Shown: piece after piece, positions 36,701 to 43,348 of the stretch | How positions within the stretch are numbered: position 1 is the stretch's first letter | Layout of the letters: every line of letters begins with the position of its first letter | Source of the DNA: Sisyra terminalis | Taxonomy: Eukaryota > Arthropoda > Insecta > Neuroptera > Sisyridae | DNA length: 64,000 nucleotides | NCBI GenBank assembly: GCA_958496175.1 | Contig: OY292280.1 | Span: 4,774,001 to 4,838,000, forward strand | Direction of reading: 5' to 3' | The notes under the pieces: generated by a model | Told to the model about the DNA's origin: nothing | Databases searched by the model: none | Seen by the model: only the letters and a program-made list of their open reading frames with translations | Position numbers and translations under genes: made by a program

Positions 36701-36712
36701 TATGATTGTTAA
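9645..36712 (+). CDS. Multi-exon RING-H2 gene, STUbL-like (25 exons)
   Basis: I do not recognise an orthologue. Exons joined in one frame: 9645-9708, 9768-9786, 9847-10853, 12485-12649, 14603-14755, 16310-16456, 19799-19945, 21481-21627, 22928-23074, 24593-24727, 25004-25210, 25327-25440, 30064-30150, 30311-30400, 31253-31360, 31688-31807, 31951-32058, 32378-32461, 32683-33102, 33276-33383, 33543-33653, 33821-33922, 34756-34863, 35014-35310, 36348-36712. The total is 4,560 nt, about 1,519 aa. All have AG acceptors and GT donors; from the fourth exon on, every internal exon is phase 1-1 with length divisible by 3. The product is Ser/Asn/Pro/Thr-rich and probably disordered, with SUMO-interaction-like motifs and a C-terminal RING-H2, so ubiquitin-ligase activity on SUMO-modified or nuclear targets is an inference. 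The 5' end is uncertain: translation may start at ATG 9657 or in an upstream exon I could not identify. The exon set is my prediction. Confidence 0.75.
9847..10853 (+). CDS. Pro/Ser-rich exon of the RING gene
   Basis: A 1,007-nt exon, phase 2 in and phase 1 out (AG at 9845-9846, donor GTAAGT at 10854). The start contains SFIDLTFA, which resembles a SUMO-interacting motif. It then carries degenerate repeats of about 9 residues (IPNPPVFSIPNPQ), followed by Met/Ser/Pro-rich repeats such as YSMSNPEVFPMPNSE. Low complexity throughout suggests a disordered segment. Confidence 0.75.
10854..12484. other. RING-gene intron; holds a Penelope-like palindrome
   Basis: No further coding sequence is seen. 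It contains the palindromic element at 11482-11862 and a G-homopolymer near 11200. Confidence 0.6.
11482..11862. mobile_element. Palindromic Penelope-like element with 15-bp TSD
   Basis: Two inverted arms of about 160 bp (left from TGTATACAATATATA, right ending TATATATTGTATACACAG) flank a short centre near 11650. An unpaired tail GTTCAAAGTCAGCGAAAAAA follows on the right only. The whole is bounded by ATTAATTAATTTCAA (11467-11481 and 11863-11877). A long duplication and one unpaired tail fit target-primed reverse transcription rather than a DNA transposon. Assignment to Penelope-like elements is an inference. Confidence 0.6.
12485..24727 (+). CDS. Tandem family-1 exons of the RING gene (7 copies)
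   Basis: Seven homologous exons: 12485-12649, 14603-14755, 16310-16456, 19799-19945, 21481-21627, 22928-23074 and 24593-24727. Five encode a similar core: GNA...IP.N, then ESTNNYRE, ILxHGE, FGR, and a final QQNG at the donor. The other two are more diverged. Four are exactly 147 nt. Intron sequence next to the acceptors is also shared (for example CTACAAATGTTCCT before the 14603 and 16310 exons), so the duplicated unit included intron. Donors at 14756 and 16457 are the weak GTGGAT; a second phase-1 donor lies 9 nt further on. Confidence 0.75.
13336..14559 (+). mobile_element. Probable Helitron-like element
   Basis: The 3' end reads GACGAAGTCGCGGGGATTAGCTAG followed by T, the same terminus as the better-defined Helitron at 16757-17715. 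The 5' boundary is less certain (TCTATACGAATATATAAAA at about 13336). The interior shares blocks with 17,780-18,841, for example CCTACCCTAACAGA. It lies in an intron of the RING gene. Confidence 0.45.
15095..15955. mobile_element. Two Penelope-like palindromic copies
   Basis: Two degenerate copies of the element at 11482 lie side by side: about 15095-15400 and 15505-15955. Both carry GAATATATTGCGGTCCAATTTATG. The second has in its centre another inverted repeat (arms near 15695-15760 and 15790-15855, AAAAAAGGTCTC / GAGACCTTTTTT). No clear target duplication could be read. Confidence 0.5.
16757..17715 (-). mobile_element. Non-autonomous Helitron with related empty site
   Basis: Read on the - strand it begins TCAATATATCAATATATT and ends GGGGATCAGCTAG, i.e. 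the Helitron TC...CTAG ends, inserted between A and T with no target duplication. A GC-rich potential hairpin (GCAGACGAAGTCGC) precedes the end by about 10 bp. An inverted copy of the flanks without the insert is present, joined at 19240/19241. It carries no helicase and lies in an intron of the RING gene. Confidence 0.75.
17780..18841 (+). mobile_element. Helitron-like copy, 5' end unclear
   Basis: The 3' end GACGAAGTCGCGGGGATCAGCTAG at 18841 and the preceding ~300 bp match the reverse complement of 16757-17120. The left part shares sequence with 13845-14120. A block near 18086-18190 (GGGCGGATTCAGGATTTTTT) is a separate repeat, also present around 58250-58590. The start is not determined. 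Confidence 0.45.
19345..19379 (+). repeat. Penelope-type terminal motif fragment
   Basis: It reads CCTGAAGAAGGCTT, a short loop, then AAGCCGAAACGTCGCG: a small hairpin bordered by CTGAAGA and GAAAC. This pattern is widespread at the ends of Penelope-like retroelements. The surrounding sequence shows no coding capacity. Confidence 0.4.
20289..21345. mobile_element. Foldback element with ~320-bp inverted repeats
   Basis: The left end GGGTGTCCGTTATTTCCC and right end GGGAAATAACGGACACCC continue as near-perfect inverted arms of about 320 bp (including GCGATCGCCCCCTGAATTTT) around a ~400-bp centre. I could not read a convincing target duplication, so the superfamily is open. It lies in an intron of the RING gene. 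Confidence 0.65.
21871..22580 (+). mobile_element. Truncated hAT element with transposase C-terminus
   Basis: Ends CAGTGGTGTAGCTACCTAGG / CCTAGCTACGCCACTG are flanked by the perfect 8-bp duplication TATACAGT (21863-21870, 22581-22588). Inside, an open frame to a stop at about 22280 encodes the hAT dimerisation domain: IPVTSAAAERSFSKLKIIKK and YLSLIAIES are diagnostic. The catalytic part and any start codon are missing, so this is a non-functional internal-deletion derivative inside an intron of the RING gene. Confidence 0.85.
23375..23965. mobile_element. Penelope-like palindromic copies
   Basis: One arm with its tail (TTTGAACAGTTATACTGTG, 23375-23610) is followed by a second palindrome at 23780-23960 centred on ACGTATCTGGGCCACGTATC. 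Both match 11482-11862. The arrangement looks like two nested or tandem insertions, internally rearranged. Confidence 0.5.
24162..24391. mobile_element. Tigger/pogo-like MITE
   Basis: Ends CAGTGTAATCTCACTAATCC and GGATTAGTGAGATTACACTG are flanked by TA on both sides. At 230 bp it is a near-complete copy and serves as the uninterrupted reference for the split copy at 5214-6022. It lies in an intron of the RING gene. Confidence 0.85.
25004..25440 (+). CDS. Two exons with SUMO-interaction-like motifs
   Basis: Exon 25004-25210 encodes HGIVTIDLTFDDTSNLPRG; the core VTIDLTFDD has the hydrophobic-Asp-Leu-Thr-acidic pattern of RNF4-type SUMO-interacting motifs. Exon 25327-25440 encodes GSIICINSDTSDHEG, a second hydrophobic core followed by acidic and Ser residues. 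Both are phase 1-1 with good splice sites. The link to SUMO is an inference from pattern alone. Confidence 0.7.
25577..25896 (+). mobile_element. Short internally deleted Helitron copy
   Basis: The 5' end TCTACTCTAATAGTATAAAGAGG and the 3' end CAGACGAAGTCGCGGAAATCAGCTAT belong to the family at 16757-17715 with the middle removed. The final tetranucleotide is CTAT rather than CTAG. It lies in an intron of the RING gene. Confidence 0.55.
26553..27216. mobile_element. piggyBac-type MITE, family A
   Basis: It starts TTAAGGGTGGAACACCGTCAG and ends CTGACGGTGATCCACCATTAA. Internal blocks (TTCTTGGTACTGAACCTC and its inverted form GAGGTTCAGTACCAAGAA) form a fold-back. It lies in an intron of the RING gene. 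The flanking right ~440 bp are duplicated in inverted orientation at 51846-52270. Confidence 0.75.
27613..28039 (+). mobile_element. Second Helitron-like family
   Basis: It begins TCTACATATATAAAATTGTGG after an A and ends CAACGTCTGTCAGATTCAGCTAG before a T. These are Helitron-type ends, different in sequence from the 16757 family. It is 427 bp and non-coding. Its first ~60 bp reappear inverted at about 51846-51900. Confidence 0.55.
28374..28395. repeat. 22-bp perfect palindrome
   Basis: GGGTTCCCCAG followed by its exact reverse complement CTGGGGAACCC, in otherwise AT-rich intronic DNA. Its role is unknown; it could be a transposon end or the centre of a decayed fold-back. Confidence 0.6.
28731..29460. 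mobile_element. TTAA-flanked MITE, family B
   Basis: The left end is TTAA-GGAGGTATTCTAGTCTAG and the right end is CTAGACTAGAATACCCCC-TTAA. TTAA duplication and short inverted ends fit the piggyBac superfamily; sequence differs from family A. Insertion is 7 bp upstream of the acceptor of the decayed exon at 29468. Confidence 0.75.
29468..29569 (+). pseudogene. Decayed family-2 exon with mutated donor
   Basis: The acceptor ATTATAG and the reading ETELISNNPSATNNSKSRSG match family-2 exons. The length to the expected donor is 102 nt (divisible by 3, phase 1), but the donor reads GATAAAC instead of GGTAAA(A/C), a G-to-A change at intron position +1. The frame then hits a stop. A TTAA-type MITE (28731-29460) sits immediately upstream of the acceptor. 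Confidence 0.65.
30064..34863 (+). CDS. Tandem family-2 exons of the RING gene
   Basis: Exons 30064-30150, 30311-30400, 31253-31360, 31688-31807, 31951-32058, 32378-32461, 32683-33102, 33276-33383, 33543-33653, 33821-33922 and 34756-34863. Most encode a variant of E-M/V-E/D-S-x-P-N-S-P-x-A-S-N-H-S followed by a Ser/Arg-rich tail ending in Q-G or E-G at the donor (AAGGTAAAAT). Several are exactly 108 nt. Acceptors share a TAAAGTTTC...TTTTAATTTACAG context, so exon and intron duplicated together. Pairs such as 31951/33276 are much closer to each other than to the rest, showing block duplication. Confidence 0.75.
30436..30639. mobile_element. Tigger/pogo-like MITE
   Basis: TA-CAGTGTAATCTCACTAATCC on the left and GGATTAGTGAGATTATACTG-TA on the right, 204 bp. 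A partial right half of the same family ends at about 30988. The segment between them (30640-30903) is the inverted duplicate of 4955-5213. Confidence 0.8.
31076..31173 (+). pseudogene. Decayed family-2 exon lacking a donor
   Basis: The acceptor TTTCAG is followed by a frame reading EVESIPNGPNVPIVSNN, like its neighbours. At the expected 3' end the sequence is TTTCAGATAACA with no GT, out of phase with the other exons by one nucleotide. The frame runs on to a stop within about 50 nt. It is probably not used. Confidence 0.55.
32263..32330 (+). pseudogene. Truncated copy of the 33543 exon
   Basis: It reads DIELALSRACDSNHSSIS, homologous to DVEIDLSHASDSNQSTVS in exon 33543-33653. It then runs directly into sequence homologous to the downstream intron (GGTCACTGAATTTTAACCA, compare about 33767-33785) and stops at TGA. 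A deletion removed the second half of the exon, the donor and part of the intron. Confidence 0.65.
32683..33102 (+). CDS. RING gene exon with hexapeptide repeat array
   Basis: A family-2 exon (begins ELEATPDSPSTSNHSRES) enlarged to 420 nt by about 18 tandem copies of an 18-bp unit encoding G-V/A-S/T-T-R-S, sometimes with an extra Gly or Ile. Neighbouring exons are 84-111 nt. The repeat is Arg/Ser-rich and basic. Antisense frames over this stretch are shadows of the repeat. Confidence 0.8.
35014..35310 (+). CDS. RING gene exon with dodecapeptide repeat array
   Basis: A 297-nt phase 1-1 exon with about seven tandem 36-bp units encoding variants of A-S-T-S-F-G-P-S-T-S-G-I/M. It opens DWGAIPHTST and ends STSQG at the donor AAGGTAACAT. 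The array is Ser/Thr/Gly/Ala-rich and uncharged, unlike the basic array in the 32683 exon. Confidence 0.8.
35592..35818. mobile_element. Small hAT MITE
   Basis: Inverted ends CATGGGTCGGCAACCT / GGTTGCCGACCCATG are flanked by the perfect 8-bp duplication ATATAGAT (35584-35591, 35819-35826). It is 227 bp and GC-rich on its right side (GCGGGCCGCATGCGGCCCGC). It sits between the last repeat exon and the RING exon. Confidence 0.9.
36121..36233 (+). CDS. Possible extra exon before the RING exon
   Basis: A strong acceptor (TTTCTTTTTTCTAG) opens a phase-1 frame ELAILEQSRGLPATTVRPRYL. The only phase-1 donor I see is GTTTTT at 36234, which is weak. The main model skips this exon without changing frame, so it may be alternative, or a decayed exon. 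Confidence 0.3.
36348..36712 (+). CDS. Terminal RING-H2 exon
   Basis: Phase 1 in, 120 residues, stop TAA at 36710-36712. An acidic stretch (DEEEDRDDYSD and MEEEEDRPG) precedes the RING. Zinc ligands read C-G-I-C, then 14 residues, C-G-H-I-F-H-D-F-C, then 10 residues, C-P-F-C, a C3H2C3 RING-H2. The 10-residue gap and the trailing CRKK resemble RNF4, though RNF4 has Cys rather than His at the fifth ligand. Two extra cysteines (CSEC, MAKC) lie nearby. A predicted E3 ubiquitin-ligase module. Confidence 0.85.
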
Positions 36713-36971
36713 ATTTGCATTTTCATAACACATACTTTTCATAATTCCTGCATGTTTCTATGCTTCAATTAACGTCATATTTCTGTTACATAATGGAACA
36801 ATTTACGTTAAATCGATCTCAAAAAATACGTTTATTTAAAACTTTAATTATTTATTTAAAAAAAAAATGATGAAAATCATACAGCATACCAGGATACAGC
36901 TTCGGAATTTTCCGACTTCGGCTCTCCATGCATGTTATCAATAAACATAATCAACATGAGTCCTCATTGCA

Positions 36972-36993
36972 AATAAAATTTGCAATGAATAAA
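36972..36993 (+). terminator. Candidate poly(A) signals of the RING gene
   Basis: Two AATAAA hexamers (36972-36977 and 36988-36993) lie 260-280 bp after the RING stop codon. They are the best-placed 3'-end signals I see, but AATAAA is common by chance in such AT-rich DNA. Confidence 0.35.
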
Positions 36994-37794
36994 ATATATG
37001 TTTAAAAAAAAAAACAGTTGTGCAACTATTAAACTAAAGTATCATATACACAGTGTTGTCTTATGGCTAATTTTCTTCCAATTATTCGAATAATTAATTT
37101 AAACAAAGAGTAAATTTTGTTCAACAGTATTAACACTATTTACATTAGTATTATTTCAGTATTTCATATAAGTATTGCCATAGTAATGATTGATTATTAT
37201 TTTCTGTGATTTTTTATATTTATGCTTTTTTATTTTATATATTACTTTAACTAATAAATAATATCAGAGCTTCAATGACTAGTCATACAGCAATAATGTG
37301 TACATACAGAAAATATTACTGAAATAATTTGAAAATAAAACGAAATTCATTTGTTTTCGTTAGTTGCGCAACTGTTTGTGCAATAAAAATTGCAAATGTG
37401 TCTAAAAATTAATCTCAAAATTTGGTCTATCAGTGTTTAAATGTTATAATATATATAAAAAAATTGAATGAAAAAGTATTTTGATACGACAGAGTTCCTA
37501 TACAAATTATAACTTTTTATTGTTGCATATTTTTAGCTTAAATTTTATCTGTTGTTTTATTTATTTTTTTACTTTTTACATCAAAGCACAAATCCAATGT
37601 CGAATTTACCATAGAACTTGCATAAATGTCTACAAATTGCTACATAAAATATAAAACGAGTGTTTGAAAAAAAAAATAACTTTGATAATTTTTTAAGAAC
37701 AATATGATAACACTTTGAATAACTTAAATAACGGAATTGTTGCAATAGTTATACTTTTGGCTACCAGATCGCGTAGCGCCAAGTGACGTACTAA
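36994..37794. other. Intergenic, no gene seen
   Basis: AT-rich sequence downstream of the RING gene with no supported feature. Confidence 0.5.
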
Positions 37795-38336
37795 AGGTGC
37801 GTTCCACTAAGCGACCACAACGTCCAAAACGCTCATAACGCCCATTTTAGAGTCCATCTTGGTGACGAATATATGATTCATGACGTCATTGTTTTCACTC
37901 ACAACGAAAAAAAATCGGAAAGAAATCCGCCATTTGCAATGTTTGCATTGGTTACCATGGTTACCATCAACGCTCACAAATTCCATTCCACTTGTGATAT
38001 ATGATCAAAACGCCCATAACACTCACAAGCTAGTGGCACAAGAAAAATATCGGGCTCAAGTGTACTTTAGCACACCCACAATCTGGCAACGTTGCATTTT
38101 CGACTTTGTTTTTAATTTAATTCGCGATATTTTTGTTTATTCAATTCTAATACGGTATAGTTCTCTCGTTTGGGGCTAAATGTTCATTATGCACCGATTT
38201 AATTGCGAATTAAATTAAAAACAAAGTCGAAAATGCAACGTTGCCAGATTGTGGGTGTGCTAAAGTACACATGAACCAAATATCGGCCATGAGCGTGAGC
38301 GTTTTGATCGTTGTGGTCGCTTAGTGGAACGCACCC
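37795..38336. mobile_element. PIF/Harbinger-like MITE with nested hAT
   Basis: Inverted ends GGTGCGTTCCACTAAGCGAC / GTCGCTTAGTGGAACGCACC are flanked by TAA on both sides (37792-37794, 38337-38339), the 3-bp target type of PIF/Harbinger. A hAT family-B element occupies 38053-38277. Confidence 0.65.
38053..38277. mobile_element. Non-autonomous hAT element, family B
   Basis: Ends GGCTCAAGTGTACTTTAGC / GCTAAAGTACACATGAACC are flanked by the perfect 8-bp duplication AAATATCG (38045-38052, 38278-38285). At 225 bp it is nearly all inverted repeat. The conserved interior contains CAATCTGGCAACGTTGCATT. Confidence 0.9.
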
Positions 38337-38844
38337 TAAGATAATATAAAAGAAGATATTCCAATCCTACAATGCATGAAGGGAAATGTGGCGCCGCCAC
38401 AAGTGTGTCGAAGAAACTAACAAACCGAAGCTATGTACTTTTATGCTAACGGTTAAAGTTAGTACTCTGGACACACTTGTGGCGGCGCCACATCTTAATA
38501 TATTTCCTATCATGCATTACAGCAGCGGTCGGGGAACTTTTTTAACCATTACCCCAATGTAAATCAATGTAAATTTTAAATAAATATTATTTATTGAATT
38601 AATTTACATATTTGTAGTATAGGTTTTGAACTTCAACCAGAATTAGCGGCCACGGCCCGTATATCGCGCTGAATTGTTTAACTTTGTAAACATACTAACA
38701 CGTTTATGAAATAGCTATGGAAATATTAAAAAAAAATCCCTATTACCCAAAAAAAATATCATTTGTACCCCATTTGGGGTAATTTACCCCGGTTCCCCGA
38801 CCGCTGCATTACAGGATTGGAATATCTTCATATATATTACCTTA
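38337..38844. mobile_element. Fold-back MITE with nested hAT
   Basis: The left arm TAAGATAATATAAAAGAAG...ATTCCAATCC pairs with the right arm GGATTGGAATATCTTCATAT...TTACCTTA. The inner arms contain a GC-rich GTGGCGCCGCCACAAGTGTG and its complement. The right arm is split by the hAT at 38523-38806. A fragment of the family lies at 4789. Confidence 0.65.
38523..38806. mobile_element. Small hAT MITE, CAGCGGTCGGGG type
   Basis: Ends CAGCGGTCGGGGAAC / GTTCCCCGACCGCTG are flanked by the perfect 8-bp duplication CATTACAG (38515-38522, 38807-38814). Length is 284 bp. It inserted into the fold-back element that surrounds it. Confidence 0.9.
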
Positions 38845-39698
38845 ATACTTATCACTAGGTATATTTCGTTGTTTTTTTTTTGTATTGCTCTTTTTTATTT
38901 TCTTTTGTTTTTTAATTTGTGCCTTTTATTTTAACGTTCTATTGTTTTTAACGTGTACTGTATTTACAGGGTTTTAGACATATAAAACTTCCTTTTTTCT
39001 GAATTATAGTTAAGAAACTTATTATTTGATTACCAAATTCGTTACGAAAATTAATACATACATAATTTGCAAAGTAACGTAAGTATTTAAGTTAACCGGA
39101 TACCCAAAACCAGCTCTAAATTTAATATTGTAATATTTGTGAGGTCCTTTTATGTGAACTTGAATCCTTCGAGTCCTTCGCCTAAAACTGGCATTTGTTT
39201 TAATAATAAAAAAAAATTCAACCTTATTTGGTTATAGAAGTATGATGACAAGTTCTTAGTCTACTTGTGCATTGATAGTCTTATTAATTCAATACTTTTT
39301 TATTCAATAGTCATTAGTTAAATATGTGTTTATTCCTTACGGAAATTATTTTTAAAATTAAACAATTAACTTTTAAAATGATTTTAGACAAAAGTTATCT
39401 AATATGTACTTTTCTAACTATACAATCGGTATACGAAACAATGAAATTCAAGGACCTAATTTAAAAGTTAAATGTTGAAAATATATAATAGGTGTATAAG
39501 AATATAAAAAATGTCCAAAAAGAAAAAAAAAAGTAGTCCAAACTGAACGGTTGTGATTTAAATGAAAACATTATTGAATTTGCTATATTTATACAACGTT
39601 AATCATTCTTCTAATATCTGGAAATATAATATGACATGTTATAATATTTCTAGTGCCATTTATGCTACCAAATACGTTATCACAATGGTACAAATATC
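38845..39698. other. Intergenic, no gene seen
   Basis: AT-rich sequence without supported genes or clear repeats. Confidence 0.5.
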
Positions 39699-39924
39699 GG
39701 TTGAAGTCAATTTTAGCACACCCACAATCTGGCAACGTTGCATTTTCGAGTTTGTTTTTAATTTAATTCGCGATTTTTTTGATGATTTAATTCCAATATG
39801 GTATAATTCTATCTTTTGTGGGTAAATTTTTACTATAGACCGATTTGATCGCGAATTAAATTAAAAACAAAATCGAAAATGCAACGTTGTCAGATTGTGG
39901 GCTGTGCTAAAATGGACTTGAGCC
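39699..39924. mobile_element. hAT family B, diverged copy
   Basis: Ends GGTTGAAGTCAATTTTAGC / GCTAAAATGGACTTGAGCC. The flanks CAAATATC and GAAATATC match at 7 of 8 positions, consistent with an aged 8-bp duplication. Confidence 0.8.
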
Positions 39925-41303
39925 GAAATATCTACTATAAAGACAACATAAAAATTCATTTATTTTTTTTTTTTTTTGAAATACAATTGAAATAATTTGT
40001 TAATTTGAAGATGACCAAATATTTTTTGAATAATTTTAAGAAACCGACTGATCTTTTATAACTGTTTTTGTACTTTGGTTATAGCCATTTTCAATCCTAA
40101 GAAGACTGTAAACATTTTAATTAAATAATCAAACGTTTTATAAAAATTTACATAAAATTAAATTAATAGTGTAAATGCTGAATCAACGATTTTAAAAATG
40201 TGATTGAAATACCTAAAAGGTTTTAAAGTATTTTCTCATTCCAAAATTACAATGTACCTATAACAATAAGTTAGAAGTTATTCAATTTGATAAATTTTAT
40301 TTTCCCAATGCTATTCTATTTTGTTACGAGAATTCTATTTTTTATTCACTATTGTTGATACATAAATACCATAAATATTATATAATGTTAATAAAGTTTG
40401 CAAAATTTTTTACAAAAACAAAATTGGTAAGTTTACTGTGCAAATTTGTAAGCTACAGAAACTGTAAATTTTGCAGTTGAACGGTCGTTTGGATTAATAA
40501 TTATTAATACATTGTGTATGTGTTGTGACAGTAACTAGTAATAAAAGAAAAACCAAAAAAAAAAAATGTCTACTTTCTTTCGATTGTTTAATCAATAAGA
40601 AACGATTTTATAATTTGAGAATTTTTAATTGTACCTACTACGAGAGAATGAATTCGACGTCAGTATCACTTAAAACTCGGAATATTGCTGACAACGCCAT
40701 CTCTATTTGGGACCAAAAGGTAAATTTAAGGGAACCGAGTCTGCCATAAGAGTGGCACCCCCCTTTCCTTGTATTCCTTATTGCCGTATCCTTCATATAA
40801 ACAATTGAACCCAAAAGAATAAGGAAACCTACCTTTGAGCTACAGCTGCTTGTCCGGAAAATCCAAACTAAAAATTTCCAATGATAACAAAGTGGTTTTA
40901 TTTATGTAATATAATTTACAAAAGTAAACTATAAACATAAATTTGAACAAAAGTTCAAATAAATTAATTACTTATATATTGCCCAGGTATGTATTTCGAT
41001 TGCCAAGCAGTCTCATCAATAATCAAAAGCATAAGTTAAATACCCGTAATTGTTAAATTAATTTTAAATAATACATTTTTATCCTGATGGTGGCCAGTGG
41101 TCTAGGTGACCGCTCCAAAACTAGTTGATGTTGGGTTCGATCCACATATCGAGCAAATTTTCAATATTTCTCGATTATGGATCTTTAGTAACCCTAGAGT
41201 CGCTAACGACCTTAGTTGTTACAAAGCGACGGTAAAAAACAATTTAAAAAAAATCATTTTTATTCATTAATCTATTATTAATGAATATTAAAATGAAAAC
41301 TTG
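39925..41303. other. Intergenic; Penelope-like fragment
   Basis: No gene supported. A fragment of the Penelope-like family lies at about 40905-41040 (GTATTTCGATTGCCAAGCA). Confidence 0.5.
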
Positions 41304-42159
41304 GGTTCAAGTGTACTTTAGCACACCCACAATCTGGCAACGTTGCATTTTCGACTTTGTTTTTATTTTAATTCGTGATATTTTTGTTTATTCAATTCTA
41401 ATATGGTATAATTCTCTCTTTTGTGGCTAAATTTTCATTATGGACCGATTTAATCGCGAATTAAATTAAGGGTGGATCACCGTCAGAACGTAAAAAATAA
41501 TGACTTTTTTAAAACTGCTGCCATTTTTTTTTTGAGATATTAAAAAACGGTCTTCGGCATGTAAAAGTTGAAGTTTTGAACTATTTTTTTTTCTTTATTT
41601 GCCTCGATATGTTCCCCCTCCTCCCCTTTTACAGCGCTTTGAAAAAGGGTCCCCAAAAATGAGGAGGCAAACGGGTGACAAGTTTTCTCGGAAACCGGAA
41701 GTTGGATCATGATTTTCCAAAGAATGTAGGTTTTGGTAATGCGTCTTCTTGGTACTGAACCTCGAAAATCCGAAAAAAGTTGAAAATTCACAAAATGGCG
41801 CGACTTTGAAAAAAAAGTTAAAAAAAACGACCTTAGTTTGGACCTTTCCCCCTCTCCTACTTTGAGGGGGGAGGTTTGGTCAATTTCAGAAGTTCAGTAC
41901 CAAGAAGACATGTTGAACTATAATACTCTCCAGTTTCAAGTCAATCCGTCGGATAGTTTCTGAGAAATCTTGTCTCCCAGTTTTAAAAAGTTGATTTCGA
42001 GAAAAACGCATTTAAAGTTTTTTTAAGATATTTTTGTTACAAGAAGACATTTATGGAAAAAAAAAATCGATTTTTTTTTGTGACGGTGATCCACCCTTAA
42101 AAACAAAGTCGAAAATGCAACATTGCCAGATTGTGGGGGTGCTAAAGTACACATGAGCC
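41304..42159. mobile_element. hAT family B split by a piggyBac-type MITE
   Basis: hAT ends GGTTCAAGTGTACTTTAGC and GCTAAAGTACACATGAGCC enclose a piggyBac-type insert (41466-42100). Removing the insert and one TTAA restores GCGAATTAAATTAAAAAC, as in the other family-B copies, so the TTAA duplication is directly visible. Confidence 0.85.
41466..42100. mobile_element. piggyBac-type MITE, family A, nested
   Basis: TTAA-GGGTGGATCACCGTCAG on the left, CTGACGGTGATCCACCC-TTAA-like end on the right (here GTGACGGTGATCCACCCTTAA). It is in reverse orientation relative to the 45418 copy. Open frames inside come from the conserved repeat and are not genes. Confidence 0.9.
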
Positions 42160-43348
42160 GAAAATTTGAATTTATTTTTGAAATCCACTTTTAAATAATG
42201 TAACTAACTCATTTTATCATAGAGTAATATTTAAATTGAGCGCCATTTTTCCTTGGTGGCTAATGAAATTCTAAGAATTCGTCATATTATTATAAAATTA
42301 TTCAGATAATTTACAGGCTACAGTAGTAATAATGTAAAAAAGTGGTTATTTTTCATCACTAGAACCTATATCGGAATTTGTGACTTGATCATTGATGAAG
42401 ATTGCTTGGGAATCGTAATACGTATCTGGGCAATACGTCAGTAATTCATTTATTTGAAATTTTGTCCAAATTTATGTTTATAGTTAAATTTATAAGACCA
42501 CCATATAATGTATAAACAATACAACTGTTCAAAATCAGCGAAAAATCTAATTTCAATTCATTCAATTGTTTATTTTTGTCATTTGTTAGTTGATAGTATT
42601 AGCTGTGAATATCTCACGGGTAGTTATTAGTATGAAAATAATTGGTGAAATGTTTAGGGTAAATTTAAACTTGATTTGGTATTTGATATATTGGATTTAA
42701 TGATTAATTTTTTAAACAACACAACGATGATTTTTAATGTATTCTGACATATTTTACAGACATTTAACAGTTATATTTTATTAAATATAGTAATTAATTA
42801 AAGTAAAAAAAACAAACACTTAGTTAAACAATGAAAAACTTTTGATTTTATCTATTAATGAAGTTATAAAATATACAATGAAACGTTAGATTGCAGGAAT
42901 TCTCAACATCAAAATAATTATTTTTTAATAAATTATAATTAGAAACCATAAAAACCGACATTTTTGTATTTTTCAAATATCCAGTGTTGCCTATTCTCAA
43001 TTAACTATAAATTATAGCTAATTTTTACATTCAAAACTTATAACTTGAATTGGGCACGCGGTGAACCATGAAGCCAAATTGGACTGCCTTTTCCGACGTC
43101 AAATGTCCATAATTAATTAAAGCAAATGGTTCTTAGACTTCAACATCCAAATATAATTAAGTACTTAGTAATAATAAAACTGTATGACTATTATTATTTT
43201 GATTACTGTTATAGGACCTTTAAATGTGTATAATTTAGGTTCCCAACTTCAGCAAGACTTGATTCCGCGGGTGGTAGACTATCAACATAAATAATAAATA
43301 ATCCGCTACTATGTAGTACTATGTAATTATGTAGTACTATGTAACTAT
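42160..43348. other. Intergenic; Penelope-like fragment
   Basis: A degenerate Penelope-like copy lies at about 42383-42560 (GATGAAGATTGCTTGGGAATCG, tail CTGTTCAAAATCAGCG). No gene was recognised. Confidence 0.5.
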
